Of a DNA stretch of 64,000 nucleotides, positions 44,262 through 52,932 are shown in pieces. This stretch comes from Pullulanibacillus sp. KACC 23026 (GTDB lineage: Bacteria; Bacillota; Bacilli; Bacillales; Sporolactobacillaceae), in assembly GCF_029094525.1 (NCBI RefSeq), contig NZ_CP119107.1:4402001-4466000 (forward strand). The letters are read 5' to 3'. Position numbers and translations under genes: made by a program. The first letter of the stretch is position 1. Every line of letters begins with the position of its first letter. Below the pieces are notes generated by a model. It had not been told where the DNA came from, made no database searches, and worked only from the letters and a program-made list of their open reading frames with translations.

Positions 44262-45683
44262 TTAAACCAATTGGATAAGTGGTTTCTCCGAAATCGTTTC
44301 CACAAGAAGGGGTTCAGAAACAAACCCACTTGTTGATTTGGTTAATTGGAGATATTGATAATTACCATCAACCCAAGTACGAATAACTCCATTTGATGTC
44401 CTCTCTAAAAACGAGGAGGTTTCTTTACCTATTTCAGAAAAATTGCAAAGAGCAAGTATTGTGTTTCCGGTAGTTCTTGCTCTGGTAGATTCTTCAGCAA
44501 AAATTCGTTTAACAAAATCCGGTCCTCTTAAAGAAAAAATTGCGCTTAAATCATAAAAAACAAACCAATCATCTAATGTGTTAAAGTTTCGAGTTACCAT
44601 TTTAGTCAACTCACCATTTAAAAAGCCTAAGTAATCTTCGTTCGATACATCTTTTACATTCAAGACATTGTCTTTGAAGACATCTGGGACTTCCCGATTA
44701 TACTGTTCTATAAAATACATCTTATCTTGTTTGCAGGCTTCTTCTAAATCAACACCATATAATTTATAGACTTTTTGAAGATCCTCGATAGTGGTCAGAC
44801 TAGAGGGTTGTGCAATGATTCGATCCCCCTCTAGTATTCTTTTCGTTATAATAGAACCAATTAGATATTTGTAGTTTGCTTTACTATTTGTGTCAATTAA
44901 TAGCGTTGATCCTCTTGTGATTCCGCCGGAGAGTAGTTGATCTAATTTTCCAATTCCAGTTGACACTTTATCATGTGCTTTAATTAATACATCTTCAACA
45001 ACTGAGAGTGCTGGAACTAGATGAATCCCTTTATCTGTTAGTCGATAAATATGTTCACCTTCAATAATTTTGCGACCTCTCATTTTTATAACTTCAAGTG
45101 TCCGTTTACGAAATTTCTGCATTTGTTCTTCTATAGAAAGACGGATTACCCCATCTGCTACATAATGTTCAAATGTATCTTCACTATTTGAATTTGCCCG
45201 TTCACTTAGTAACATTGAAGTTAGCGAGAATTTACGTAGAATATTCCTCAGATTATAGAGTGCCTCTCTATTTTCCTTCTGATCTTTATAGATATATTGA
45301 AGGAGACTAATACTATCTACTACAACTCTCTGGCAATTTATTTCTTGTATTAATTGCTCAAATAGACCATTAGGTTGTTTCATTTGCTCTAAAAGAACTT
45401 CAGGTTTTATACTTATAAAACGTAAAAGATTCTGCTTTTCTAGTTTTTTTAGATCCCAACCAAACGCTTCCATATCTTGATAGATCTGGTGAGGGAATTC
45501 TTCAAAGGTAATGTATATACCCGTTTCACCAGATTTCAAAGCTCCATGTACAAGGAATTGTACACCTAATGTTGTCTTTCCCGTTCCTGGTGCCCCTTCA
45601 ACAATAATTGCCGATCCTTTTGGCAGTCCTCCATATAATATTTTGTCAATTCCAGCTACTCCTGATTCAGTAATATTCTGCAT
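44262..45683 (-). CDS. KaiC-like RecA-superfamily ATPase with a degenerate second domain, 473 aa
   Basis: Domain 1 (~1-235) has an intact Walker A (EGAPGTGKTTLG, 29-40), the catalytic Glu pair in ITFEEFPHQ and a Walker B (RVVVDSISLLQ). Domain 2 (~245-470) keeps the KaiC start STGIGKLDQLLSGGITRGSTLLI but has lost Walker A (DTNSKANYKY). The family includes cyanobacterial KaiC and many bacterial/archaeal signalling ATPases of unknown role. GAGGGCGG precedes the ATG. It is headed by a c-di-GMP riboswitch and followed by a winged-helix gene and a GAF-LuxR gene. No KaiA or KaiB is present, so a clock function is not implied. Confidence 0.88.
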   Translation of the reverse strand: MQNITESGVAGIDKILYGGLPKGSAIIVEGAPGTGKTTLGVQFLVHGALKSGETGIYITFEEFPHQIYQDMEAFGWDLKKLEKQNLLRFISIKPEVLLEQMKQPNGLFEQLIQEINCQRVVVDSISLLQYIYKDQKENREALYNLRNILRKFSLTSMLLSERANSNSEDTFEHYVADGVIRLSIEEQMQKFRKRTLEVIKMRGRKIIEGEHIYRLTDKGIHLVPALSVVEDVLIKAHDKVSTGIGKLDQLLSGGITRGSTLLIDTNSKANYKYLIGSIITKRILEGDRIIAQPSSLTTIEDLQKVYKLYGVDLEEACKQDKMYFIEQYNREVPDVFKDNVLNVKDVSNEDYLGFLNGELTKMVTRNFNTLDDWFVFYDLSAIFSLRGPDFVKRIFAEESTRARTTGNTILALCNFSEIGKETSSFLERTSNGVIRTWVDGNYQYLQLTKSTSGFVSEPLLVETISEKPLIQLV

Positions 45684-45790
45684 AAATGCCGCCCTCTATA
45701 TTTATATATTGTTAAAAAAAGGATCTTAAAATGATACCTTCATAATCACATCAAATACTTAAAGGCAACCTACCTAAAATACGAGCAACT

Positions 45791-45824
45791 AAAAGAGCTC
45801 CCTCCACGAAGTTGGACGAGCCCT
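45791..45824 (-). terminator. Intrinsic terminator of the KaiC-like leader
   Basis: On the minus strand AGGGCTCGTCC pairs with GGAGGGAGCTCT, followed by TTTT. It lies between the riboswitch and the KaiC-like gene. The loop CAACTTCG can also pair with CGAAGTGG at the 3' end of the riboswitch, a possible antiterminator contact. Confidence 0.7.
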
Positions 45825-45837
45825 TGAACTCTAACCA

Positions 45838-45916
45838 CTTCGGTAACCGGCTACCATAGCAACGCTTTAGGTCCGTGGCTTTGCGTCTCCATCTTTCAAT
45901 GGGTTTGCCTTTTCGG
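45838..45916 (-). ncRNA. Type-I cyclic-di-GMP riboswitch (GEMM) upstream of the KaiC-like gene
   Basis: On the minus strand it reads GGCAAACCCATTGAAAGATGG, then GACGCAAAGCCACGGACCT, then GCTATGGTAGCCGGTTACCG. These are the GEMM core motifs in order. It is about 155 bases upstream of the KaiC-like start codon. Confidence 0.92.
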
Positions 45917-46093
45917 ATTCGATTTTATAGTTTATCCGAATGATCATGAACTTCATTCCATTCGTAAATGACTTTGGATCTCAAACAAAAAAACGTCTCA
46001 ATTATATAATTTATATTATCACAAAAATAATTTATCCGATATCATGAACCAGATAGCCCTTATAATAAAGCCAAGTCTAGCCTTCAATGAAAT

Positions 46094-46192
46094 TGGAACT
46101 ATAATGGTCAAACAGCCAGTCAAGTACAAGATACGGGTACTTATGCCTTTGAAGTTCAAGCTGATGGAGATTGGTCCATAAAAATTCAATAG
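46094..46192 (+). pseudogene. 3' remnant of a secreted-protein gene
   Basis: A plus-strand frame encodes NWNYNGQTASQVQDTGTYAF, then EVQADGDWSIKIQ and a TAG stop, a pattern typical of the C-terminal beta domain of some Bacillus secreted proteins. No start or upstream continuation exists. Its stop codon coincides with the left end of the dispersed element at 46187, so the rest was probably lost by rearrangement. Confidence 0.45.
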
Positions 46193-46500
46193 AGGCTGGG
46201 ACAAAGCTAAACTAACTGACTTAAATTCCGAACACTAAATGTTTATAAGGACAGAAACAAATAGGAAACGCAGTCAAAATACAGAGACTCCTCGCGGGAA
46301 CAGCATGTGTCAGAAGACCCCGCAAGCAAGGGTTTTCCTTGTTGAGGAGGCTTGGGCCGTGCACGCGGAAAGCGATGTATTTTGACTAGCGTTTCATCAA
46401 AGATTTAACTTATAAATGAAAAACCGAACCCATCACGTTAAAACGTGTGAATAAGTTCAGTTTTTTTCTATTCGTCAACTATTTTTGTCCCAGTCGCTTT
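46187..46500 (-). repeat. MITE-like ~310-bp dispersed element, copy B (inverted)
   Basis: This is the reverse complement of the element at 29485-29788. It begins AGAGGCTGGGACAAA and ends TTTTTGTCCCAGTCGC. The inner stretch AACCGAACCCATCACGTT and AAAACGTGTGAATAAGTTC matches copies A and C. It has no coding capacity. Confidence 0.85.
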
Positions 46501-46510
46501 CTATAAGTGA

Positions 46511-47332
46511 CTAATTAACCATGATCCTTGCGAGTTCCGCTAACTTCTCGCTTATGGTGACGATTTGACTTAGAGTCTCTGATGTTGCGTTAATCGTTTT
46601 TGTTTGTACACTCAACTCGGCTACAAGATCTCCTACTTCGCGTTGAATTTGATTGAGAGAATCGATGACATGATCCGTCGAGTTAAGAATGGTTGTCGAT
46701 GATGTCTTAGTGTTTTGAGAAAGTCTTCTAATTTCATTGGCTACGACAGAAAAACCTTTCCCTTGTTCTCCAGCACGCGATGCCTCAATAGCTGCATTGA
46801 GACCGATCAAATTTGTTTGAGAAGACACTTTTGCAATAACATTAGCCACTTGACTAATTTCAACTGTAGAATCCTCCACCCTTTTACTATTATTAACGAG
46901 TTGTTGTGAAGTGGTTTGTAATTCTGCTGCAGTATGGCTAATCCCTTCTAAGGACGTGTTCAACGTTTGCATCATTGTCAGCAATTCATCGGCTGCATTT
47001 TGCAGGATCTCTTTGTTCTCAGTGGATATAAATACACACATAGAACCCACTATACTTCCATCGCTAATAATCGGAACACCCGTACCTTGATAAGGAATTC
47101 CACCGGTCAATTGTTTATTCCCTATTCGAGATATAACCTGACCCGTCGTCACAACTTCCTTCCCAATACTTCCCTCTAATAATGGCTTGCCTTCTCCAAA
47201 GACATCTAGATAGAAATCATCACCTGAAATCGCATGTATATACCCTTCCTTGTCTGTGACAACAAGTTGGGCATATGGAATTAATTTGTGGAAGACATCA
47301 GATACCATAATTATAGTTTCAAGTTTATTCAT
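46511..47332 (-). CDS. Soluble methyl-accepting-chemotaxis-type receptor, YfmS-like, 273 aa
   Basis: There is no membrane segment. Residues ~1-120 are a small sensor domain ([26 protein letters not shown], then [13 protein letters not shown], then GSMCVFIS). Residues ~130-270 are the cytoplasmic coiled-coil hairpin with the CheA/CheW-binding tip [20 protein letters not shown] and [16 protein letters not shown]. The length is similar to B. subtilis YfmS. AAGGAG precedes the ATG. It stands alone near the c-di-GMP genes, suggesting that motility is one output of this region. Confidence 0.9.
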   Translation of the reverse strand: MNKLETIIMVSDVFHKLIPYAQLVVTDKEGYIHAISGDDFYLDVFGEGKPLLEGSIGKEVVTTGQVISRIGNKQLTGGIPYQGTGVPIISDGSIVGSMCVFISTENKEILQNAADELLTMMQTLNTSLEGISHTAAELQTTSQQLVNNSKRVEDSTVEISQVANVIAKVSSQTNLIGLNAAIEASRAGEQGKGFSVVANEIRRLSQNTKTSSTTILNSTDHVIDSLNQIQREVGDLVAELSVQTKTINATSETLSQIVTISEKLAELARIMVN

Positions 47333-47748
47333 TATATAAGGTTCTCCTTAAAATCGATTTCACTTTTTTCAGCTTCCTATACTTTATCGGAAGTTTTAAG
47401 AAAAAATTTAAATCTTCCCTATTTAAGCACCTTTTTTCTTTTATAACCTGTCAATTCATGGTAATGGTTGCTACTCTACCCTTTTTATCAAGTTTAACGC
47501 CATCCATTTCCATATCCACCCACTTTTAACTCATTATCCGATTAACTCGATATACGAGTATTCTTGGAAAATATTTAGAAATACGCTTCAATAGACAATT
47601 TGGCCGCTCTCCGTTTGGCGTAAATAAGGCGAGGCGCTCCCGCTATTCAAGGCACCATGCCTGCCCCTCCAATGAAACCTCCATCTAACTATTAAACTCG
47701 TATTTGTTATTCAATAGCAAATAAAATTAAGTTAACAACATAATAAAA

Positions 47749-47783
47749 TAACCCCGAACAGTTCCAAACCATTTGGGGTTACT
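47749..47783. terminator. Hairpin in the gap before the MutS-like gene
   Basis: ATAACCCCGAA and TTTGGGGTTAC pair around about 14 bases; TTATTTTATT follows on the minus strand. The rest of 47333-47871 contains no gene that I can support. Confidence 0.5.
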
Positions 47784-47871
47784 TTCAACTTTTATGGGTA
47801 ATGGAATTTTATGTTAGAATAAATAAGTAAATATTATGAATAATTATTAAAAAAGCAAAGGATGTTTTAAA

Positions 47872-49563
47872 TTGAGCACTATTTTTATTATCTTATCAGC
47901 TAGTGTTGTAATAACTCTCTTGGTGTTTTTTAATAGCAAAAAACACCGACTGCAAGAGAATAAAAAATTAGTGAACCAATGGAATGATAAGGATTATAAA
48001 CGAAACGAGGAACCTATTAAATCTGTAAGAATGTATTGGAATAGCTATGAACCTACAAAGAATCAAGTTTCTATAGATGATCTCACTTGGAATGATTTAT
48101 CTATGGATACTGTATTTCAAAAAATTAATTTAACACACACTAGTATAGGGGCGGAGAAATTATACTGTAATCTTAGGTCTATTAATTTAAATGAAAACTA
48201 CTTTAATGAAAAGGAGCCCTTTATCAGAGCGCTCTTTGAAACAAGAGCATTGCGAGAAGAAATTGAATTAAAGTTAATGGCATTAGGGAAGAAGTCGTTT
48301 ACCGATACTTCTTCTTTCCTTTACCAAATTACGGATAAATTTATGAAACATACTTATCTTTATATCCTTTTAAGTCTTTTGTCCATCACGCCTCTAGTAC
48401 TAGTTTTTGTTAACTTAAAAGCAGCCATTATTACATTTTTTTGTTTGGTTATGATAAACAGTGGTATCTATTTTTTTAAAAAAAGGGAGTATCAGCCTAA
48501 TTTTTATTCATTATCTTATATTACGTCCATTATTAATTGCGGAAAACATCTAGTAAAAATACAACATAAAGAATTTGGTGGGAGAAGGGATAAAATAAAG
48601 TTGTGTTTGAAGAAACTAAAGAAAATATCCTTTTGGGGAAGTGTGTTATCTTCAAATAACAGTTCGATAAATTTAATAGTGGATTATTTAAGAATCTTTT
48701 TCTTACTTGATTTCATCGCATACAATCGCATTTTAAGAACGATTAAAAATAATCAAGAAAGTTATATTTCTTTATGGCACGAAATAAGTGATTTAGATTT
48801 GGCGATATCTATCACACACTTTAGAAATTTATACCCAGATCATTGCATACCAACATTTATTGAAGAAATGAAACTTAAAGGGACAGACTTATATCATCCG
48901 CTAATTAAACACCCTGTAAAAAATAATATTGAGATTGATAAAGACATCCTAATTACAGGTTCCAATGCTTCAGGCAAATCTACTTTTATTAAAGCCGTTG
49001 CGATAAATTGCATTTTAGCACAGACCATTAATACTGTATTAGCAAAAGGGTTCCTTATTAAACCGTCCCACATTCTTACTTCTATGGCAATAAGTGATGA
49101 TGTCTTAGGAGGTGACAGTTACTTTATTGCTGAAATTAAATCACTAAAACGGATCATTGATACCATTAAACAAGGTATGTCTTGCATGACATTTATTGAT
49201 GAAATTTTAAAAGGGACCAATACAGTAGAACGAATATCTGCATCCGCTTCAATTTTAAATTGGATTAATTACCAGAAGAATAATTTGTGTATTACAGCTT
49301 CACACGATATAGAGTTAACACAAATTACAAAGGATTACTATGAACACTATCACTTCAGTGAAACAATTGAAAATAACTCGATATCATTCGATTATAAATT
49401 AAAGAAAGGCCCTTCGTATACAAGAAATGGAATCAAATTATTAGAGCAACTACACTATCCAAAAGAAATTATTAATCTGGCCTCTAAGTTAGCTAATTCC
49501 TTTGAGGCAGATGGGAACTGGATGACCTTTAATCATGTGAATTACCCGTTTTATCATAATTGA
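47872..49563 (+). CDS. Membrane-anchored MutS-family ATPase, 563 aa
   Basis: Residues ~1-20 and a pair of segments at about 165-205 (YLYILLSLLSITPLVLVFV, then AAIITFFCLVMINSGIYFF) are hydrophobic. The C-terminal ~200 residues are a MutS-type ABC ATPase: Walker A ITGSNASGKSTF, then VLGGDSYFIAEI, then Walker B MTFIDEILKGTN and CITASHDIELT. The mismatch-recognition and connector domains of MutS1/MutS2 are absent, so mismatch repair is unlikely. Translation starts at TTG with AAAGGATG upstream. The gene is single and A/T-rich. Proteins of this plan are common in Firmicutes but uncharacterised. Confidence 0.85.
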   Translation: MSTIFIILSASVVITLLVFFNSKKHRLQENKKLVNQWNDKDYKRNEEPIKSVRMYWNSYEPTKNQVSIDDLTWNDLSMDTVFQKINLTHTSIGAEKLYCNLRSINLNENYFNEKEPFIRALFETRALREEIELKLMALGKKSFTDTSSFLYQITDKFMKHTYLYILLSLLSITPLVLVFVNLKAAIITFFCLVMINSGIYFFKKREYQPNFYSLSYITSIINCGKHLVKIQHKEFGGRRDKIKLCLKKLKKISFWGSVLSSNNSSINLIVDYLRIFFLLDFIAYNRILRTIKNNQESYISLWHEISDLDLAISITHFRNLYPDHCIPTFIEEMKLKGTDLYHPLIKHPVKNNIEIDKDILITGSNASGKSTFIKAVAINCILAQTINTVLAKGFLIKPSHILTSMAISDDVLGGDSYFIAEIKSLKRIIDTIKQGMSCMTFIDEILKGTNTVERISASASILNWINYQKNNLCITASHDIELTQITKDYYEHYHFSETIENNSISFDYKLKKGPSYTRNGIKLLEQLHYPKEIINLASKLANSFEADGNWMTFNHVNYPFYHN

Positions 49564-49696
49564 TCAAACAACATTAACCTTCGAAAAAACATTCCCAAAT
49601 GCAATTCTTAATTAAACAATGGAAGTAGCCGGCTAATAATTTCGTATCCTTTTGCCTGCCTTACTAGCTTTAGAGTGACAACCCTTTATAGAAAAA

Positions 49697-49735
49697 CAAA
49701 AGACCTTTAAACATCATGTGTTTAGAGGCCTTTTA
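49697..49735. terminator. Terminator between convergent MutS-like and PilZ genes
   Basis: AAAAGACCTTTAAAC pairs with GTTTAGAGGCCTTTT around ATCATGT. It can serve both strands. Confidence 0.75.
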
Positions 49736-49745
49736 ATCTGTCTAG

Positions 49746-50288
49746 TTAATTTATGCTTTTTTTTGAACGCGCCAAATGATTCACTAATTGGTTTAACTTA
49801 GCTTCTTCATTTAAACCCATATTTGTAAATTGTATTCCATATAACAAGTTATTACTTCCTTTATGGCCCTCTTTTCTAACAACAATTCCTGAATAGATAT
49901 AAGTTTCCTCTTTTAGTGTAAAGCTAATATCAACTAAAACTGGATCAGTGACAGGAAAATCAACTTCGCATAAAAATCCTAAGCCACCGACACTTAGATC
50001 TAAAATCTGTCCACTAATTGACTTATTATTTAATTTCCTTAAAGTCTGATGACCAAAATCAATAATTTTAAGCTTGCAGGTTAGATCCTTCACTGAAACC
50101 CGGTGATATTTCCTTCTGTTTTTCTGGATATTGATTGGATTTTTTGATGTCTTAGCTTTTTTCATTTTATTCTTTAAACGGGCTATTTCAGCTTTCTTAG
50201 TTTGATTGTTTTTTACAGATTTCAGGAAAAGGAAAACAATTATTAACAACATGAAGGTTTCGATCCACACTATATCATTCATCATCAC
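49746..50288 (-). CDS. PilZ-domain c-di-GMP-binding protein with N-terminal membrane helix, 180 aa
   Basis: Residues ~5-24 form a membrane anchor (IVWIETFMLLIIVFLFLKSV), followed by a basic linker. The PilZ domain is at ~58-175. The c-di-GMP-binding signatures are RRKYHRVSV (RxxxR) and LDLSVGGLGF (D/NxSxxG). Translation starts at GTG 50288 or the ATGs just after it, immediately next to the EAL stop codon, so the two are coupled. It is probably a membrane-bound receptor of the c-di-GMP that the EAL protein degrades. Confidence 0.92.
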   Translation of the reverse strand: MMMNDIVWIETFMLLIIVFLFLKSVKNNQTKKAEIARLKNKMKKAKTSKNPINIQKNRRKYHRVSVKDLTCKLKIIDFGHQTLRKLNNKSISGQILDLSVGGLGFLCEVDFPVTDPVLVDISFTLKEETYIYSGIVVRKEGHKGSNNLLYGIQFTNMGLNEEAKLNQLVNHLARSKKSIN

Positions 50289-51005
50289 TCATACCGTCTT
50301 TTCCAAAACATCAGGCTTACCCAAAGCATACCCCTGACCATATTTGATGCCAAAACTCTTGGCAAAGGCCAAATCAACAGGGGTTTCTATCCCTTCTAAT
50401 ATGAGATACGTCTTATACGCATCACAATAATTTTGAAGGAATCTAACAAAATCTTGTTTCTTCTTTGACATGTAAAGATCATGTGCAAAATACTTATCTA
50501 ATTTTATAAAATCTGGGTTTAATTCGATTATTCTTTGGGTATCTTCAATTCCTTTGCCGATATCATCAAGCGCAATTAAAATCCCTGACTTTCTCAATAA
50601 ATTTATTATCTTTTGGAATTGTTTTAAGTCCTTTATTTTCTCTGTTTCGGTTAACTCTAGTACTATTTGGTGCCTTGACACATTAAATTCATTCATTATA
50701 TTAATAATGAAAGAGGGGAAATCCCCATTTGATATGGTCGACGGATAGACATTTACAAATAACTTACCTTCTCTTTTTGAGTATCCTGCCATATGGTAGG
50801 TACTGATAGCTTTATGGATGGACCGCGAATCCAATTCATAAAGCTTTTCTTTTTGTTTGGCAAGACAAAATGGTATTTCTGGATTTGAGAATTCATTGGA
50901 TCTTAGCAAGACTTCTCTACCAATTAAGTACCAATTTTCAATATCATAAATAGGTTGAAAGTGATGATAAAACTGTTCTTCCCTTATAAAATGATCGATT
51001 AACAT
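50289..51005 (-). CDS. Stand-alone EAL-domain c-di-GMP phosphodiesterase, 238 aa
   Basis: The enzyme hydrolyses c-di-GMP to pGpG. Catalytic residues look complete: Glu31 in REVLLR (an EVL variant of EAL), Asn in KLFVNVYP, Glu in ELTETE, Asp-Asp in IALDDIGKG, Lys in FIKLDKYF, Glu in ILEGIET, and Gln in YGQGYALGKP. No sensor or GGDEF domain is fused. GAGGAG precedes the ATG. It is headed by a c-di-GMP riboswitch, making a feedback loop in which the messenger controls its own degradation enzyme, and is followed directly by a PilZ receptor. Confidence 0.93.
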   Translation of the reverse strand: MLIDHFIREEQFYHHFQPIYDIENWYLIGREVLLRSNEFSNPEIPFCLAKQKEKLYELDSRSIHKAISTYHMAGYSKREGKLFVNVYPSTISNGDFPSFIINIMNEFNVSRHQIVLELTETEKIKDLKQFQKIINLLRKSGILIALDDIGKGIEDTQRIIELNPDFIKLDKYFAHDLYMSKKKQDFVRFLQNYCDAYKTYLILEGIETPVDLAFAKSFGIKYGQGYALGKPDVLEKTV

Positions 51006-51026
51006 TAAATTCTCCTCACCTCTCCA

Positions 51027-51063
51027 TAAAAAAAGAGGACTCCCCGAATTAATCAGAGAATCA
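51027..51063 (-). terminator. Intrinsic terminator of the EAL leader
   Basis: On the minus strand GATTCTC pairs with GGGAGTC (two G-U pairs), extended to AGTCCTC, then TTTTTTT. It lies between the riboswitch and the EAL start codon. Confidence 0.65.
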
Positions 51064-51081
51064 TCTACAATGCGCTCCTTT

Positions 51082-51163
51082 CTTCGGTAACCCGGCTGCC
51101 ATTGTTGTTTCCATTAGGCCCGTGGCTTTGCGTCCTTTCCTTTCGAAAAAGTTTGCCTTTTCG
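51082..51163 (-). ncRNA. Type-I cyclic-di-GMP riboswitch (GEMM) upstream of the EAL gene
   Basis: Minus-strand motifs are GGCAAACTTTTTCGAAAGG, then GGACGCAAAGCCACGGGCCT, then AATGGCAGCCGGGTTACCG. An A/T-rich hairpin (ATAGGTTTTTT / AAAAAACCTAT) lies just upstream at 51168-51205. It should regulate the EAL-PilZ pair. Confidence 0.92.
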
Positions 51164-51262
51164 GTATAGGTTTTTTATTTATAGAAAAAACCTATTTATG
51201 AAATTTATTGGATAACTAAGTTTTTTCAATAAACAAACGTTTTGGTATTTATGACAACCTTT

Positions 51263-51705
51263 TTATATATTGGTAAAATTTGTTATGAGTTCCCACCTAT
51301 TAACTACACCCAATTTTTTATAAATACTATTCAGATGTATTTTAACTGTATTAGGTGATATCTTCGTTACTTCAGCGATCTCTTTATTAGATAAGCCAGT
51401 TAAAACATAACTATAGATTTCAAATTCCCTAGCTGAAAGTTTTTTTTTACACTATTTTTTATACTATCTTTATTATTATTCTCACGGGTTGCGGCTAAAC
51501 TTGAGAATTCATTTATTAAATAACTTAACAGCCTTCTTTTTTCTTCAGTAAGGAAAACGTTTTCCTTATCTTGTTCTAACGTGTATTTCATACATGATAA
51601 GATCAACTCCTTCTCCTTATCCGAGAGCGTTATTCCTAAAATAGTATCCAATAAACCATTCCCCCATATTAGACCAAAACATCTGTTACCTGAAATATTT
51701 ACCAT
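51263..51705 (-). pseudogene. LuxR-type regulator gene with a frameshift in a run of nine A
   Basis: The first 93 codons from ATG 51705 (helical, containing LSDKEKELILSCMKYTLEQD) end at a poly-A run (T at 51440-51448). In another frame the sequence continues as a complete LuxR helix-turn-helix: LSAREFEIYSYVLTGLSNKE, IAEVTKISPNTVKIHLNSIY, KKLGVVNRWELI, to TAA at 51263. Ten (or seven) A residues instead of nine would restore one protein of about 147 residues. No good ribosome-binding site precedes the ATG. It may be a pseudogene, a phase-variable gene, or a site of polymerase slippage. Confidence 0.8.
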
Positions 51706-52141
51706 TATTTATTATCTTTTTTAATAATAATGGTTAATACTTTATAAAGGAAGTAGTCATGGTTTACTACTTTACAGTACCAAGCTACTATTTTTCGACA
51801 ATTTTCAATCTATTGAGGCAGATAAAATTTGTATCGGTCTTGATAAAGCTTAACTAATCTATACACTGTTGAGTCAACTCAAGAGAAAGCTCATTTATTT
51901 ACATCCCGTTAGCATTTGGTTAGTAGACTGCTCAAAAAACCTATATATCAAGGAGGCTCCCCCATAGAGTGATCATCTGTAATAATTTGCATGTTATGTC
52001 CTAAAAACACGGTGCAGCAAGGATTTTCAAATTTCCAACTCGTAGCGTCTTGACGTACAGTTTCTTTTTTAACTTCAATGCATTTGTAAAATGTTTACAT
52101 CTTGATCTTGTTATAGGGGAAATCATTACCTCTGAACATGA

Positions 52142-52179
52142 GAAAAGGCCCCCTCAGTTAAATTCTGAAAGGGCTTTTC
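52142..52179. terminator. Terminator after the dab operon
   Basis: GAAAAGGCCCCCTCAG pairs with CTGAAAGGGCTTTTC. It is about 160 bases beyond the last gene of the carbon-uptake operon. The rest of 51706-52339 shows no supportable gene. Confidence 0.6.
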
Positions 52180-52339
52180 AAAACCAATGTTAGATTTAGC
52201 ATTAGAGATAGAACCATGTCTACTCACTCAACGTGTCCAACGTGTATGTAGCAACACACGACACTCCACGGAGGATATTGGCAGTTTCTAAAGTGCTCCT
52301 GTTTTTTATTGAATCTGTATCTCTTTATTACATTCGCAA

Positions 52340-52840
52340 TTAGTTGATCGTTGAAAACTCTCTATTTTTATTCACTATTAAACCATTAATCTTAACATAC
52401 GATGGTACTAATGGATGCTGGCGAATCATCTCAATACTCTTTTGGACAATCTCAGCAACATCCTGCTCTCCTTTTTCGATCCATTCTTTTAAAGTTCCAT
52501 CCATAAATTCAGGCATGCAATGTTCAAAAAGATAATCCATCGTTCTTAGTTTTTCCTTCATTTGTTCACTTTCTGAATCAAGAAGACTTTTTAGATCGGG
52601 TGAAACGTTCCTCTTGCCTTCTGTACCAACTACAACTACTTCTTGAACATCTTCCTGATAAATAGCCATTATAATCGATCTCATAATATCTCCATAAGGA
52701 TTGGAGATAACAGAGCCGTAGCTTTGTAAAATCAGCATGTTTTCAAGTTCAATATTCATCTCTTGTTGGAGGAATGGCTCTATTCTAGGTTCTATGTCTG
52801 TCAAAAATAAAACTTTTTTGTTGTTTTTATTTATATCCAT
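52340..52840 (-). CDS. Beta-carbonic-anhydrase-like protein lacking zinc ligands, YbcF-like, 166 aa
   Basis: The overall pattern follows beta-carbonic anhydrases: an N-terminal strand with FLTDIEPRIEPFL where the family has CxDxR, then SYGSVISNPYGDIMRSI, then VQEVVVVGTEGKRN where the family has the HxxC zinc ligands. The Cys, His and Cys ligands are all absent, so carbonic anhydrase activity is not expected. I chose ATG 52840, with GAGGGG upstream. It lies 92 bases after dabA in the same orientation, as ybcF lies near ybcC in B. subtilis. A regulatory or structural role in the DAB complex is a guess. Confidence 0.75.
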   Translation of the reverse strand: MDINKNNKKVLFLTDIEPRIEPFLQQEMNIELENMLILQSYGSVISNPYGDIMRSIIMAIYQEDVQEVVVVGTEGKRNVSPDLKSLLDSESEQMKEKLRTMDYLFEHCMPEFMDGTLKEWIEKGEQDVAEIVQKSIEMIRQHPLVPSYVKINGLIVNKNREFSTIN

Positions 52841-52932
52841 AACGTACAACCCCTCTTATAAAATAATTTATGATGCTTTAATTTATACAAATAAAAATAG
52901 AAAACTAAATTGATAGACCTTTAATTTAACCA

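Noticed and set aside
44262-45683. Circadian clock locus
   Set aside because: The ATPase resembles KaiC, but domain 2 has lost its Walker A motif and there is no kaiA or kaiB, so a clock claim is unsupported.
47872-49563. DNA mismatch repair gene mutS
   Set aside because: Only the ATPase part matches; the mismatch-recognition, connector and clamp domains are missing and membrane helices are present.
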